From NCBI RefSeq assembly GCF_014858725.1, contig NZ_AQGV01000012.1:434001-498000 (forward strand): DNA of 64,000 bases, in the 5' to 3' direction. The notes beneath the pieces were generated by a model. The model was given only the letters and a program-made list of their open reading frames with translations. It did not search any database and had not been told where the DNA came from. Of this stretch, positions 1 through 8,288 are shown piece after piece. The translations under genes and the position numbers were made by a program. Position 1 is the first letter of the stretch, and every line of letters starts with the position of its first letter. The stretch is from Pseudoalteromonas aurantia 208 (lineage in GTDB: Bacteria > Pseudomonadota > Gammaproteobacteria > Enterobacterales > Alteromonadaceae).

Positions 1-371
1 TCCATAAATCGATTGTCTTTAATGTAATTATCGACTTTCATATCTTTCGCATAAGGGTATGCCCAGAGTTCAAACCCTCTGTCAGTAAATGCTTGGTGTA
101 ATGCGATCCGAGGCTTTTCATGAGTATGAATCATCCCATTATCATCTTCATAGCCATCTAATAGTGTGAGGTTCCAATTGCGTTTGTTTAATAATCGCTT
201 TACAGCATTATCAAAGCCATGCTGTAGAATCCCTTCACTCTCGCTAACTGATGATGCAACAAGATGGTAAAATGGGGGAAGTTCGCCCCAATTAATTTGT
301 TTTTTATACCAATTAATTTCTTTTAACGTTGGGTTATCGGGTAGTTGGGCTTTACCGCTGGGTTTAGGCAT
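1..371 (-). CDS. Hypothetical protein, partial (3' end outside window)
   Basis: Reading the minus strand from an ATG at 371 gives an uninterrupted frame of 123 codons to the window edge, so only the N-terminal part is present. The product is hydrophilic, begins MPKPSGKAQLPDNPTLKEI, and has no signal peptide, membrane segment or motif that I recognise. A short Lys/Trp/Tyr-rich stretch follows, and the visible part ends in an aromatic segment (ELWAYPY). It is transcribed divergently from the TusA-like/perM pair. The uninterrupted frame and the amino-acid composition support a real gene. Function unknown. Confidence 0.6.
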   Translation of the reverse strand, partial: MPKPSGKAQLPDNPTLKEINWYKKQINWGELPPFYHLVASSVSESEGILQHGFDNAVKRLLNKRNWNLTLLDGYEDDNGMIHTHEKPRIALHQAFTDRGFELWAYPYAKDMKVDNYIKDNRFM

Positions 372-528
372 AAAAAAACCTTACAAATTCTACTTATATC
401 TATAAGGATAAACCATTGCGGTGTACCAAGCTATAGAACTAACCTTTTTAGTTTGTACATCACAGTGTTACACTAATTGTCTGTTATTTGATACAGGCTT
501 CATAGAAAATTGCTGAGAGTCCACGTAT

Positions 529-750
529 ATGCTAGACATTGACCTATCAGAGTTTAAGTGTCCACAGTTTTTTGTGCAATTTAAATGGCACTTGTTACAG
601 GCTGACAAAGCTGAAGGTACAATCCGGTTTCATCATTTAGGCGAACAAGATATTAGTGATATTGTGCGATATTTAACACTACATAACTATCATTATTATA
701 GTCAGGTTACCTCCCAACCTTTCATTGAGGTGAGTATTAAACATGTTTGA
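529..750 (+). CDS. TusA/SirA-like sulfurtransferase-family protein
   Basis: A 73-residue protein with the small alpha/beta fold pattern of the TusA/SirA/YedF family. The signature Cys-Pro pair is at residues 11-12, followed by a helix-like segment and a central strand. True TusA transfers persulfide sulfur through this Cys during tRNA 2-thiouridine synthesis. This shorter member has an aromatic C-terminus and cannot be assigned that exact reaction. The frame overlaps the following perM start by 8 nt, which implies translational coupling, and the same small protein sits beside perM in related genomes (family knowledge). A GAGAG Shine-Dalgarno-like stretch precedes the ATG. The family call is fairly safe; the substrate is unknown. 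Confidence 0.75.
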   Translation: MLDIDLSEFKCPQFFVQFKWHLLQADKAEGTIRFHHLGEQDISDIVRYLTLHNYHYYSQVTSQPFIEVSIKHV

Positions 751-1825
751 AATAGTAAAACAGTGGTATCAAAACAAATTTTCAGATCCACATTCAGTGA
801 CACTGTTACTGATGCTTATTACATTAGCAATGCTACTTTACTTCTTTGGTCCGTTTGTTGTACCTGTACTCGTAGCCTTAGTGATCGCGTATTTGCTAGA
901 TTGGCCGACTGCGCATGTTCAAGCGGTAGTTCATAATAGGGTACTGGCGACAACTCTAATCATGTTATTGTTTGTTGGAGTGGTACTTGCCTTGTTGCTG
1001 GGTATTGTTCCTGTGCTGTGGCAGCAACTGAGCAACCTATTGCAAGAAAGCCCGCACATGATTGAAAAGGGCAAGTATTTTTTACTTCATTTGCCAGATG
1101 ATTACCCCAACTTGATAACAACTCAACAAGTGCAGTCGTTTGTAACGACATTTGAGTCTAAAGTTATTGAACTAGGGCAAGTCGTTGTCTCTGCATCATT
1201 GACATCTTTAAAGGACGTCGTAGCCTGGCTAATTTATTTAGTCCTTGTACCATTATTAGTATTTTTCATGCTAAAAGATAAAGTCACGTTAACAGATGGT
1301 ATTGCTCGCTTGGTCCCGAAAGATAGACGTTTGATCATTCAGGTTTGGCATGAAATGGATCACCAAATCATGAACTATATCCGTGGGAAAGTATTCGAGA
1401 TCATCATTATTGGTAGTACTACATTTATTGCTTTTTATATTTTAGATTTACGTTATGCAGCATTGCTTGGTGCGCTTGTTGGTTTATCAGTATTAATTCC
1501 ATTTATTGGTGCGGCACTTGTCACAATTCCAGTTGCGGCGGTTGCTTTATTTCAATTTGGTGTTGATACGCAGTTTTGGACTGTGCTCATTGTCTATGGG
1601 GTGATTCAAGCGTTAGACGGCAATGTATTAGTACCACTTTTGTTTTCAGAAGCGGTTGACCTCAACCCAGTATACATTATTGTTGCTGTGCTATTTTTTG
1701 GTGGGATATGGGGTTTTTGGGGGGTGTTTTTTGCAATTCCTCTCGCTTCTTTAGTTAAAGCACTGTTCAATGCTTGGTCAACTCAATGGCAAGAACCGGA
1801 AAAGCCTTTACTGAAAGAAAGCTAA
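743..1825 (+). CDS. perM: PerM, AI-2E family transporter/permease
   Basis: A 360-residue integral membrane protein of the AI-2E transporter family (PF01594). Hydrophobic segments occur near residues 15-60, 70-95, 150-180, 215-290 and 305-345, with the usual long soluble loop after the third segment. Members export or exchange small molecules (autoinducer-2 in TqsA; sodium/proton exchange in others). The PerM branch has no agreed substrate. The start overlaps the TusA-like gene by 8 nt. The stop codon lies inside the first bases of a decayed copy of the LacI gene 3' end (1821-1972), so the perM 3' end abuts a duplicated segment. Function beyond the family is inference. Confidence 0.88.
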   Translation: MFEIVKQWYQNKFSDPHSVTLLLMLITLAMLLYFFGPFVVPVLVALVIAYLLDWPTAHVQAVVHNRVLATTLIMLLFVGVVLALLLGIVPVLWQQLSNLLQESPHMIEKGKYFLLHLPDDYPNLITTQQVQSFVTTFESKVIELGQVVVSASLTSLKDVVAWLIYLVLVPLLVFFMLKDKVTLTDGIARLVPKDRRLIIQVWHEMDHQIMNYIRGKVFEIIIIGSTTFIAFYILDLRYAALLGALVGLSVLIPFIGAALVTIPVAAVALFQFGVDTQFWTVLIVYGVIQALDGNVLVPLLFSEAVDLNPVYIIVAVLFFGGIWGFWGVFFAIPLASLVKALFNAWSTQWQEPEKPLLKES

Positions 1826-1972
1826 TATAAGTTATTATTTTGTGAATGTCGTAGCAAAAATTAGCTATTATGCGCTTTTCCCCCAATGCTTTGAAGAATA
1901 ACAAGTACAGGGATGAAAGCCGCTCTGATATTCCTATTAAGCTTCTTAAGCTAACGTGTTTTTGTGAAAAGT
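1821..1972 (-). pseudogene. Decayed copy of the 3' end of the LacI-family gene
   Basis: This stretch aligns over about 150 bp with 1987-2140, the 3' end and downstream flank of the intact LacI gene. Both share gctaatataagtt at one end and cgtgtttttgtgaaaagta at the other. Translated in the matching minus-strand frame it still gives LFTKTR, then an in-frame TAG, then a diverged segment with LVI.QS and a terminal NS-stop, matching the intact protein's C-terminus. It is therefore a relic of a second, tandem LacI-type gene or of a partial duplication, now non-functional. The two copies are separated by 14 bp. Confidence 0.8.
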
Positions 1973-2027
1973 ATTAAATAAAGGCAGCTAATATAAGTTG
2001 CCTTATTAGTAAGCATTGTAGCAAAAG

Positions 2028-3068
2028 TTAACTATTATCTGCTGCGGCACCAGTACTTTGACGAATAACAAGTGATGGTGTAAAAGTCGTTATGATATCT
2101 CTATCTTGTGACCTTGAACCTCGTGTTTTTGTGAAAAGTAACCTTGCTGCATGCTCTGAAATAACATTATTAGCTTGATGTGCAGTGGTTAATTTAGGCC
2201 ATGTTTGGCGAGAGAAGGGAGAATCTTCGAACCCTGTGATTGAAAGTTGAGCAGGTATGTCTATATTCATTAATCGAGCGGCAAACAATGCACCTGCAGC
2301 AACCTCGTCATTCCCACCAAGAATCGCCGTAATATTATTTTGGTTGTTATCTTTGAGTAAACTTTGTGCGCCAAGTACACCCGATTCGAACGAGTAACTT
2401 CCTTCATAAATTAGTTGCTCATTATACGCAACATTGTGATCTTGTAGTGCTTGACGATAACCAGCCAAGCGCTCTGAGGTCGATTTATGTTCTTTGTCTC
2501 CTAATACAAAGCCTATTTTTTTATGGCCTAATGAAATAAGGTGCTCTGTTATTTCATGAGATGCGGCGAAATCATCCACAAAAATACAATTGCTACTATT
2601 CTCAGTTTCTTGTGCTCGACCTGATAAAAGCCGGACATATTGAATACCAATTTCGTCTAACATATCAATGATCGCTTGTTGCTCAGATAGTGGTGGTGTG
2701 AGTACTAAACCAGCTAATCGTGAACGTTTAATCATGGTCACGAATTCTTCTTGCATATTATCGTCAGAGTAGCTGCAAGGATGAATAACCAGTTCATATC
2801 CCTCTTCTTTACAGCGTGACAAAACCCCATTTTGCATATCAATTACATAGTAAGCATTGGGGTTGTCATAAACTAAACCAACCGCAAATGATGAAGTACC
2901 TGCGAGGTTTCTAGCTGCAATATTGGGCTGATAGTTCAACTCTTTAACCGCATTCATTACAATATCATACGTTTTCTTTCGAACTGACGGTTCTTTATTG
3001 ATCACACGAGAGACGGTTTTCATTGAAACACCGGCTAACTTAGCGACATCATTTATGGTGACTTTCAT
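2028..3068 (-). CDS. LacI/GalR-family transcriptional regulator
   Basis: A 346-residue regulator. Residues 1-26 form the LacI helix-turn-helix (VTINDVAKLAGVSMKTVSRV), followed by the hinge helix (QPNIAARNLAGTSS). Residues 60-335 form the periplasmic-binding-protein-like effector domain (GFEDSPFSRQTWPKLTT near the end is characteristic). It is divergent from pgi, and the intergenic region holds one perfect copy (3256-3269) and one variant (3190-3203) of a 14-bp palindrome that recurs twice upstream of the TonB-dependent receptor at 8289. I infer that this protein binds those sites and controls itself, pgi and the receptor, with a sugar or sugar phosphate as effector. The effector cannot be read from the sequence. 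Confidence 0.93.
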   Translation of the reverse strand: MKVTINDVAKLAGVSMKTVSRVINKEPSVRKKTYDIVMNAVKELNYQPNIAARNLAGTSSFAVGLVYDNPNAYYVIDMQNGVLSRCKEEGYELVIHPCSYSDDNMQEEFVTMIKRSRLAGLVLTPPLSEQQAIIDMLDEIGIQYVRLLSGRAQETENSSNCIFVDDFAASHEITEHLISLGHKKIGFVLGDKEHKSTSERLAGYRQALQDHNVAYNEQLIYEGSYSFESGVLGAQSLLKDNNQNNITAILGGNDEVAAGALFAARLMNIDIPAQLSITGFEDSPFSRQTWPKLTTAHQANNVISEHAARLLFTKTRGSRSQDRDIITTFTPSLVIRQSTGAAADNS

Positions 3069-3189
3069 TTTGTTGTTCTTTTATTTGAGAGAGCGCAACG
3101 AGCTCAAAATTCATTAAATGATAATATTTGTAGCTTAGTCTATCTAATCCAAACATAAAATAGCAGCATAAAGATCATAAATAAATTAA

Positions 3190-3203
3190 TGATACCGGTG
3201 TCA
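3190..3203. promoter_or_regulatory. Probable LacI-type operator (variant)
   Basis: TGATACCGGTGTCA is a palindrome (12 of 14 positions symmetric) of the same half-site design as the three identical TGACAGCGTTGTCA sites. It lies 66 bp upstream of the pgi-side copy, between the divergent LacI gene and pgi. This would suit autoregulation or looping. Inference from symmetry and location. Confidence 0.5.
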
Positions 3204-3255
3204 AAACATCAAAATTGAGTTATTATCTCCGTAGTAAAATCAAAAAGTAGATGAT

Positions 3256-3269
3256 TGACAGCGTTGTCA
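3256..3269. promoter_or_regulatory. LacI-type operator upstream of pgi
   Basis: TGACAGCGTTGTCA is an inverted repeat of TGACA half-sites around a central CG, the normal layout of LacI/GalR operators. The identical 14-mer occurs at 7899-7912 and 8219-8232. It lies 96 bp upstream of the pgi start in the region divergent from the LacI-family gene. Confidence 0.75.
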
Positions 3270-3365
3270 TTTTAACTTAAGGTTAACTGAACAAGTGTTA
3301 TTTTACTCGTTGAAATATTGTATTACTTCATTTTTCAATAAGTTATTCGTGTTTAGGGGAATAGT

Positions 3366-5006
3366 ATGAGTTGCCGAAGCAACCTTAGTAGTTGGCAAGC
3401 GCTAGAGCAGTCTGCAGCAAATTTAAAACAACAAAAACTAAAAAGCCTGTTTGCTCAGGACGATCAGCGGTTTGATAAATTTTCGTGCCAAATCCCAGGG
3501 TTACTTTTTGACTATTCCAAGCAACTGATAGATGAAGATGCTTTTTCTCATTTAATTTCTTTAGTTGAAGAAGTAAATCTAGATGCTTGGCGTAAAAAAA
3601 TGTTCTGTGGTGAGAAAATAAACTTTACTGAAGATAGAGCAGTTCTTCACACGGCATTGCGTAATCGTTCTGGTTCATCGGTCATGGTTGACGGTGAAGA
3701 TGTTATGCCTGCGGTTCAAACAGAATTGGATAAAATTAAGCATTTTACTGAGAAAGTGCGCTCGGGTGAGTGGACTGGATATACCAGTAAAGCAGTAAAA
3801 GACATTGTCGCTATTGGTGTGGGAGGTTCTAACCTAGGTCCACAAATGGCAACTGAGGCGCTTAAAGCGCATACAGACGATAAGCTAAATGTGCACTACG
3901 TCTCGAATGTAGATGGTGTACAGTTAGCGGATGTACTAAATAAAGTTGACCCGGAAACAAGCTTGTTTGTGATTTCTTCAAAAACGTTCACAACATCAGA
4001 AACAATGACTAATGCAAATTCTGCGGTTAAATGGTTTTTAAATAGCGCAAAAAGCGAAGCTGCAATTGAAAAGCACTTTGTTGCTGTCAGTACGAACTTA
4101 CAAAAAACCCGTGCATTCGGTATTGCTGATGAGAATGTATTTACTATGTGGGACTGGGTCGGTGGTCGGTTTTCTCTGTGGAGTGCCATTGGCTTACCGA
4201 TATCGTTATATCTCGGCTTTGAGGTGTTTTCTGATATATTAGCTGGTGCCTATGAGATAGACGAGCATTTTAAAAATGCACCGACATCACAAAATATACC
4301 CATAATCATGGCACTTTTGAGTGTTTGGAATACCAGCTTTTTGGGGTATAAGGCACAAGCAATATTACCTTATGATCAGGCACTGCATATGTTACCGGCT
4401 TATTTACAACAGGGTGAGATGGAGAGCAATGGCAAGTCAGTTGCATTTGATGGACGAACGGTTGAATATACAACAGTACCATTAATTTGGGGAATGACAG
4501 GGATCAATGGCCAACACGCATTTTATCAATATCTGCACCAAGGCAATAATATTGTACCGGCAGATTTTATCGCTTCAGTAAAACCACAAAAAGTGGTTGA
4601 TAAGCATCATGATATTTTGTTATCAAACTTTTTTGCTCAAACTGAAGCAATGATGGCAGGTGTAGATGAGCAACAAGTTCGCAAAGATTTGGCTGAGAAG
4701 GGCATCGCTCAAGAAAAAGTAGAGCAACTAATTGCACATAAAATTCATCAAGGAAATAGGCCGACAACCTCTATGATACTTGATACGGTTGATGCAAAGG
4801 CGGTTGGGCGATTGATTGCGTTATATGAACATAAAATATTCTGCCAAGGTATCCTGCTAGAAATTTGTTCATTTGATCAATGGGGTGTCGAGCTAGGAAA
4901 AGGGTTAGCGTCAGCCATTGAAGCTGAATTGACCCAAGATAATGTGCATCATGAACACGATAGCTCAACAAATGGTCTTATCGCTTACTATAAGCAACGT
5001 CGCTAA
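3366..5006 (+). CDS. pgi: Glucose-6-phosphate isomerase
   Basis: A 546-residue phosphoglucose isomerase interconverting glucose 6-phosphate and fructose 6-phosphate in the cytosol; length matches the family. Visible signatures are GVGGSNLGPQM, the phosphate-binding SSKTFTTSETM, GGRFSLWSAIGLPISL (PGI signature 1), the catalytic-base Glu in QQGEMESNGKS, the His in NGQHAFYQYLHQG, and the C-terminal Lys in WGVELGKGLA. The ATG at 3366 follows an AGGGGAA ribosome-binding site. Operators for the divergent LacI-family regulator lie upstream. The downstream zwf-pgl pair makes this a branch-point cluster between glycolysis and the oxidative pentose-phosphate/Entner-Doudoroff routes. Confidence 0.97.
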   Translation: MSCRSNLSSWQALEQSAANLKQQKLKSLFAQDDQRFDKFSCQIPGLLFDYSKQLIDEDAFSHLISLVEEVNLDAWRKKMFCGEKINFTEDRAVLHTALRNRSGSSVMVDGEDVMPAVQTELDKIKHFTEKVRSGEWTGYTSKAVKDIVAIGVGGSNLGPQMATEALKAHTDDKLNVHYVSNVDGVQLADVLNKVDPETSLFVISSKTFTTSETMTNANSAVKWFLNSAKSEAAIEKHFVAVSTNLQKTRAFGIADENVFTMWDWVGGRFSLWSAIGLPISLYLGFEVFSDILAGAYEIDEHFKNAPTSQNIPIIMALLSVWNTSFLGYKAQAILPYDQALHMLPAYLQQGEMESNGKSVAFDGRTVEYTTVPLIWGMTGINGQHAFYQYLHQGNNIVPADFIASVKPQKVVDKHHDILLSNFFAQTEAMMAGVDEQQVRKDLAEKGIAQEKVEQLIAHKIHQGNRPTTSMILDTVDAKAVGRLIALYEHKIFCQGILLEICSFDQWGVELGKGLASAIEAELTQDNVHHEHDSSTNGLIAYYKQRR

Positions 5007-5325
5007 CTATTGTAACAAATTGGTCTCAATATATGAGACAACTGAATCACGCAATGTGAAAAGATTACCTTTGAACGGGTAGCGCTGGAGTTCTTAGGGC
5101 CTGTATTTTTGTGAGAGGAATTACAGGGCCCCTAAGGCTCATTTATCGCAAAATATCCACCTCCAGCTTATTCCTGTTAGAGTACTTTGCAATCGAATTC
5201 AATGCTGTATAAAACGGCTGTTTTGGTAGACTGGGCGGTAGCTTAACTGTCAAATATTATAATGAAATATTGCGCGCCTTTTAACATGGTTTGTTTCGAC
5301 GCGCCTAACCTGTAGAGAGTAAATT
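5007..5325. other. pgi-zwf intergenic region with two inverted repeats
   Basis: No gene is seen in these 319 bp. At 5023-5039 there is a 6-bp inverted repeat (GTCTCA/TGAGAC, 5-nt spacer) just after the pgi stop. At 5093-5136 there is a long, GC-richer imperfect stem-loop: CTTAGGG + CCTGTA pair with TACAGG + CCCTAAG, with a 2-nt bulge. Neither is followed by a run of T, so they are not textbook intrinsic terminators. The zwf promoter should lie in the AT-rich part after 5240. Confidence 0.5.
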
Positions 5326-6798
5326 ATGCTTAATCCTTTTGATATCGTAATTTTTGGTGGTGGGGGTGATTTAGCCTTACGTAAATTATTACCAGCGATG
5401 TATCGTGCATATCAAGAAGGGAACCTGCCCGAAGGCTCTCGTATTCTGCCGACTGTTCGAGAAGAAAGTAAACAACAAGAATACATCGAAACGGCACATC
5501 AAGCACTTCAATCGTTTTTGGGGGCTGATGAATTTAATGAGAAAGATTGGTTTGCGTTCTCTGAATTTTTAGTACCCGTTGTGGTTAATGTTACTGACAT
5601 TGATGACAACTGGGATAAGCTAAAAACTACTTTAGATCAAGATGCAGCCGATAAATCTCGCGTTTTTTACTTATCGTTACCACCCGCTGTTTATGGTAAA
5701 TGCTGTGAGATCTTATCACTGAAGTCTCTTATAACTGAAACGTCTCGTGTTGTTGTGGAAAAACCAATTGGTTACTGTGGCAAGTCTGCGGAAGAGATCA
5801 ATGGTAAAATTGCGGAGTTTTTTACGGAAGAACAAATTTTCCGTATTGACCATTATCTGGGAAAAGAGACGGTACAGAACTTAATGGCGTTGCGTTTTTC
5901 AAATGCATTATTTGAAAACCTCTGGGATGCGAAGTCTATAGATAATATTCAAATTAGCATTTCTGAAACCGTTGGGTTAGAAGCTCGAGCTGGGTTTTAT
6001 GATAAAGCCGGCGCTTTACGAGATATGGTGCAAAATCATCTTTTGCAGTTGTTGTGCCTTGTTGCGATGGAGTCGCCGCATAAGTTAAATGCAAATAGTA
6101 TTCGTACCGAAAAGCTTAAGGTATTAGAAGCGTTGCGTCCTCTTGTTGGCACAGACGTTGATGATAACATCATCCGTGGCCAATACGTCCCCGGTGATTT
6201 ACAAGGGAAGTTAGTTCCTGGGTATTTAGAGGAACTCGGTGAAGGGTCTAGTATTACCGAAACTTTTGTGGCTATTCGTGCTCATATTGATAACTGGCGT
6301 TGGTCAGGTGTGCCGTTTTATTTAAGAACGGGCAAGCGAATGCATAAACGTTGTGCGGAAATTGTTGTTGAATATAAGCCCGTTTCCCACAATGTGTACG
6401 ATGACTCTGTCGGTCCGATTCAACCAAATCGCCTTGTGATCCGCCTACAACCTGAAGAAAGCATTCAACTGACTCTGATGTCTAAGCGGTTAGATAATTT
6501 GGATATGCAATTAGAGCCAGTTACATTAAACATTGAGCTGAGCGAACAATACAAAAATGGTTTCCATTCAGATGCATATAAACGTCTAATGTTGGATGCG
6601 GCAGCAAATAACCCTGCTCTATTTATTCATCGTCATGAAGTAAGGCAAGCGTGGCAATGGATTGACCCAATTGTAGCTCGCTGGCAAGAAAAAGGTGCCC
6701 CGGCACTTTATCGCGCAGGTTCATGGGGCCCTGAAGGTGCTGATGAGTTATTACAGGAGAATGGTCATGTGTGGTTTAACGCTGGAGAGAAAATATAA
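5326..6798 (+). CDS. zwf: Glucose-6-phosphate 1-dehydrogenase
   Basis: A 490-residue NADP-dependent dehydrogenase oxidising glucose 6-phosphate to 6-phosphogluconolactone. The nucleotide-binding N-terminus reads FGGGGDLALRKLLPA, the substrate-binding Lys is in VVEKPIGY, and the active-site signature RIDHYLGKETVQNL with its catalytic His is intact. Length is standard. A GAGAG ribosome-binding site precedes the ATG. Its stop overlaps the pgl start by one base (TAATG), so the two are translationally coupled and act consecutively. Genes for edd/eda do not follow, unlike many gammaproteobacterial zwf operons, and no HexR-like gene is in the window. Confidence 0.97.
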   Translation: MLNPFDIVIFGGGGDLALRKLLPAMYRAYQEGNLPEGSRILPTVREESKQQEYIETAHQALQSFLGADEFNEKDWFAFSEFLVPVVVNVTDIDDNWDKLKTTLDQDAADKSRVFYLSLPPAVYGKCCEILSLKSLITETSRVVVEKPIGYCGKSAEEINGKIAEFFTEEQIFRIDHYLGKETVQNLMALRFSNALFENLWDAKSIDNIQISISETVGLEARAGFYDKAGALRDMVQNHLLQLLCLVAMESPHKLNANSIRTEKLKVLEALRPLVGTDVDDNIIRGQYVPGDLQGKLVPGYLEELGEGSSITETFVAIRAHIDNWRWSGVPFYLRTGKRMHKRCAEIVVEYKPVSHNVYDDSVGPIQPNRLVIRLQPEESIQLTLMSKRLDNLDMQLEPVTLNIELSEQYKNGFHSDAYKRLMLDAAANNPALFIHRHEVRQAWQWIDPIVARWQEKGAPALYRAGSWGPEGADELLQENGHVWFNAGEKI

Positions 6799-7505
6799 TG
6801 GCAATAATTAACGAACGTTTATTTGACTCTAAGGCACAAATGACAGAAGCATTAGCCGCTTTGTTAGAACATGGTATTGATGGTGGTATTCAACGTGATG
6901 GCAATGCGTTGGTTATGGTTTCAGGAGGGTCTTCCCCAGCACCTGCTTATAAGCATTTATCTAACTTACCATTAGAGTGGCAAAAAATCTCAATTGCAAT
7001 GGTAGACGAGCGTTGGGTTGATGCCAATCATGACAAGTCAAATGAAGCCTTCATTCATGAGACTTTACTACAAAATAAAGCTTCAGGAGCGGCGTTTATT
7101 ACTATGAAAAACTCTGCTCACTCTGCGAGTATCGGGCAAGTAGAGTGCGAGCAAGCTTATCAGGCATTAAAGGTTCCAGATGTTACTATTTTAGGTATGG
7201 GCCCAGATGGTCACACGGCATCATTGTTCCCGAATTCACAAGGTTTGCCGCATGCTCTGCAAACGACAGAGATTGTTTGTGCAATCGACGCGATTGAAAG
7301 TGAGGTGACAGGCAGTATTACCGAGCGGATGAGTTTGACCTTATTCGGTATTGCGCGATCGCGAGAAGTTGTACTGTTAATTAGTGGTGACGAAAAGCGA
7401 GCGATGTATGAACAGGCAAAAGTGGAGGGTTCCGAACTTGAGATCCCTTTGCGTGCGGTATTAAATCATCCTGATATAAACCTCAGTGTTTTTTGGTGTC
7501 CGTAG
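6798..7505 (+). CDS. pgl: 6-phosphogluconolactonase
   Basis: A 235-residue DevB/SOL-type lactonase that hydrolyses 6-phosphogluconolactone to 6-phosphogluconate. It has the family signatures VSGGSSPAPAYKHL near the N-terminus, DERWV followed by SNEAFI, and the LGMGPDGHTASLFP loop that holds the catalytic His. It starts within the zwf stop codon, forming a two-gene operon, and is followed by a strong hairpin at 7517-7543. Function is secure from motifs and pairing. Confidence 0.96.
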   Translation: MAIINERLFDSKAQMTEALAALLEHGIDGGIQRDGNALVMVSGGSSPAPAYKHLSNLPLEWQKISIAMVDERWVDANHDKSNEAFIHETLLQNKASGAAFITMKNSAHSASIGQVECEQAYQALKVPDVTILGMGPDGHTASLFPNSQGLPHALQTTEIVCAIDAIESEVTGSITERMSLTLFGIARSREVVLLISGDEKRAMYEQAKVEGSELEIPLRAVLNHPDINLSVFWCP

Positions 7506-7516
7506 TAACGATTTTA

Positions 7517-7550
7517 TGTGAGTACACACGTTGTGTGCTCACATTTCGTT
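7517..7550 (+). terminator. Intrinsic terminator after zwf-pgl
   Basis: A 12-bp stem (TGTGAGTACACA with TGTGTGCTCACA, one G-T pair), a 3-nt loop and a T-rich tail (tttcgtttgtt), beginning 12 bp after the pgl stop. Confidence 0.7.
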
Positions 7551-7898
7551 TGTTATGTACTTCGCGCCAATTTAAACGCGGTAAGGACGAGAAGCAATAC
7601 AATCCCATATAGTTGTACTTACATACCTTTAATCATTAAATCAACACCTTACTTTTCGTTTGGTCTCCCGTTAATCCAAAAAAGCAAATTATCCGAATAT
7701 TACTTATAGTTGCCTTGTTAGCGAAGATATCATTATGGTTGTTACTTTGAATCGTTTATTATTATATTTTGACGCTATTGATGAATGAACACTGAATATG
7801 AATTGGCTGGTATGTACCGTAATTAAAGGAGATAGGCTGAAAAAGTTATGAGTATTTTACAGTAAAGGACTAGACAGAAAGAGGATGAGAATCTATAA

Positions 7899-7912
7899 TG
7901 ACAGCGTTGTCA
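7899..7912. promoter_or_regulatory. LacI-type operator, distal copy upstream of the receptor
   Basis: TGACAGCGTTGTCA, identical to the site upstream of pgi and to the proximal site at 8219. The flanks agree as well (AAT before, TT after), which extends the symmetric match. Confidence 0.7.
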
Positions 7913-8218
7913 TTGAGAATGGTTATCACCCTTGAACACTTCTGCCAAAGTATTCTCATCTCAATTGACAGTAAAAATCACAATAAATTAGCTCCTTCAT
8001 ATAACCCTTAGTTATAAAGGTCCCCAATTTGAGTAATTTATTACTGCATATTGGTTTTTTATGCTATATTCCCATCGATATTTTGTAACAAAAAACCATA
8101 CGAAAATTACAGTTTCTATAAAAATCAAAGGCTTATCGCTATTTGTGACTGTTTTTTGTCTAATATGACAAAAAAGATGTAGCGAATTTGTAATTTACGG
8201 TGTATGTTTGTTATTAGA

Positions 8219-8232
8219 TGACAGCGTTGTCA
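8219..8232. promoter_or_regulatory. LacI-type operator, proximal copy upstream of the receptor
   Basis: TGACAGCGTTGTCA, ending 56 bp before the receptor GTG start. Here it would overlap a promoter or the early leader and could block transcription directly. Confidence 0.75.
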
Positions 8233-8288
8233 TCATCACTGGGCAGAAGTGATTTAAAAAACCAACAATATGATTCAAGGGGAATCCT

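Larger units (their letters stand above)
7551..8288. other. Long regulatory leader of the TonB-dependent receptor
   Basis: About 740 bp with no convincing gene. It holds two copies of the LacI-type operator 320 bp apart (7899-7912 and 8219-8232) and AT-rich promoter-like DNA. A short frame near 7518-7709 begins inside the pgl terminator and lacks a ribosome-binding site, so I do not call it. The two spaced operators suggest repression by looping. Confidence 0.5.

Noticed and set aside
5023..5039. GTCTCA-atata-TGAGAC as a pgi terminator
   Set aside because: Short AT-rich loop and no T-run; kept only as an inverted repeat.
7518..7709. 63-codon frame after pgl
   Set aside because: It begins inside the pgl terminator hairpin, opens with a non-ATG codon, and has no ribosome-binding site.
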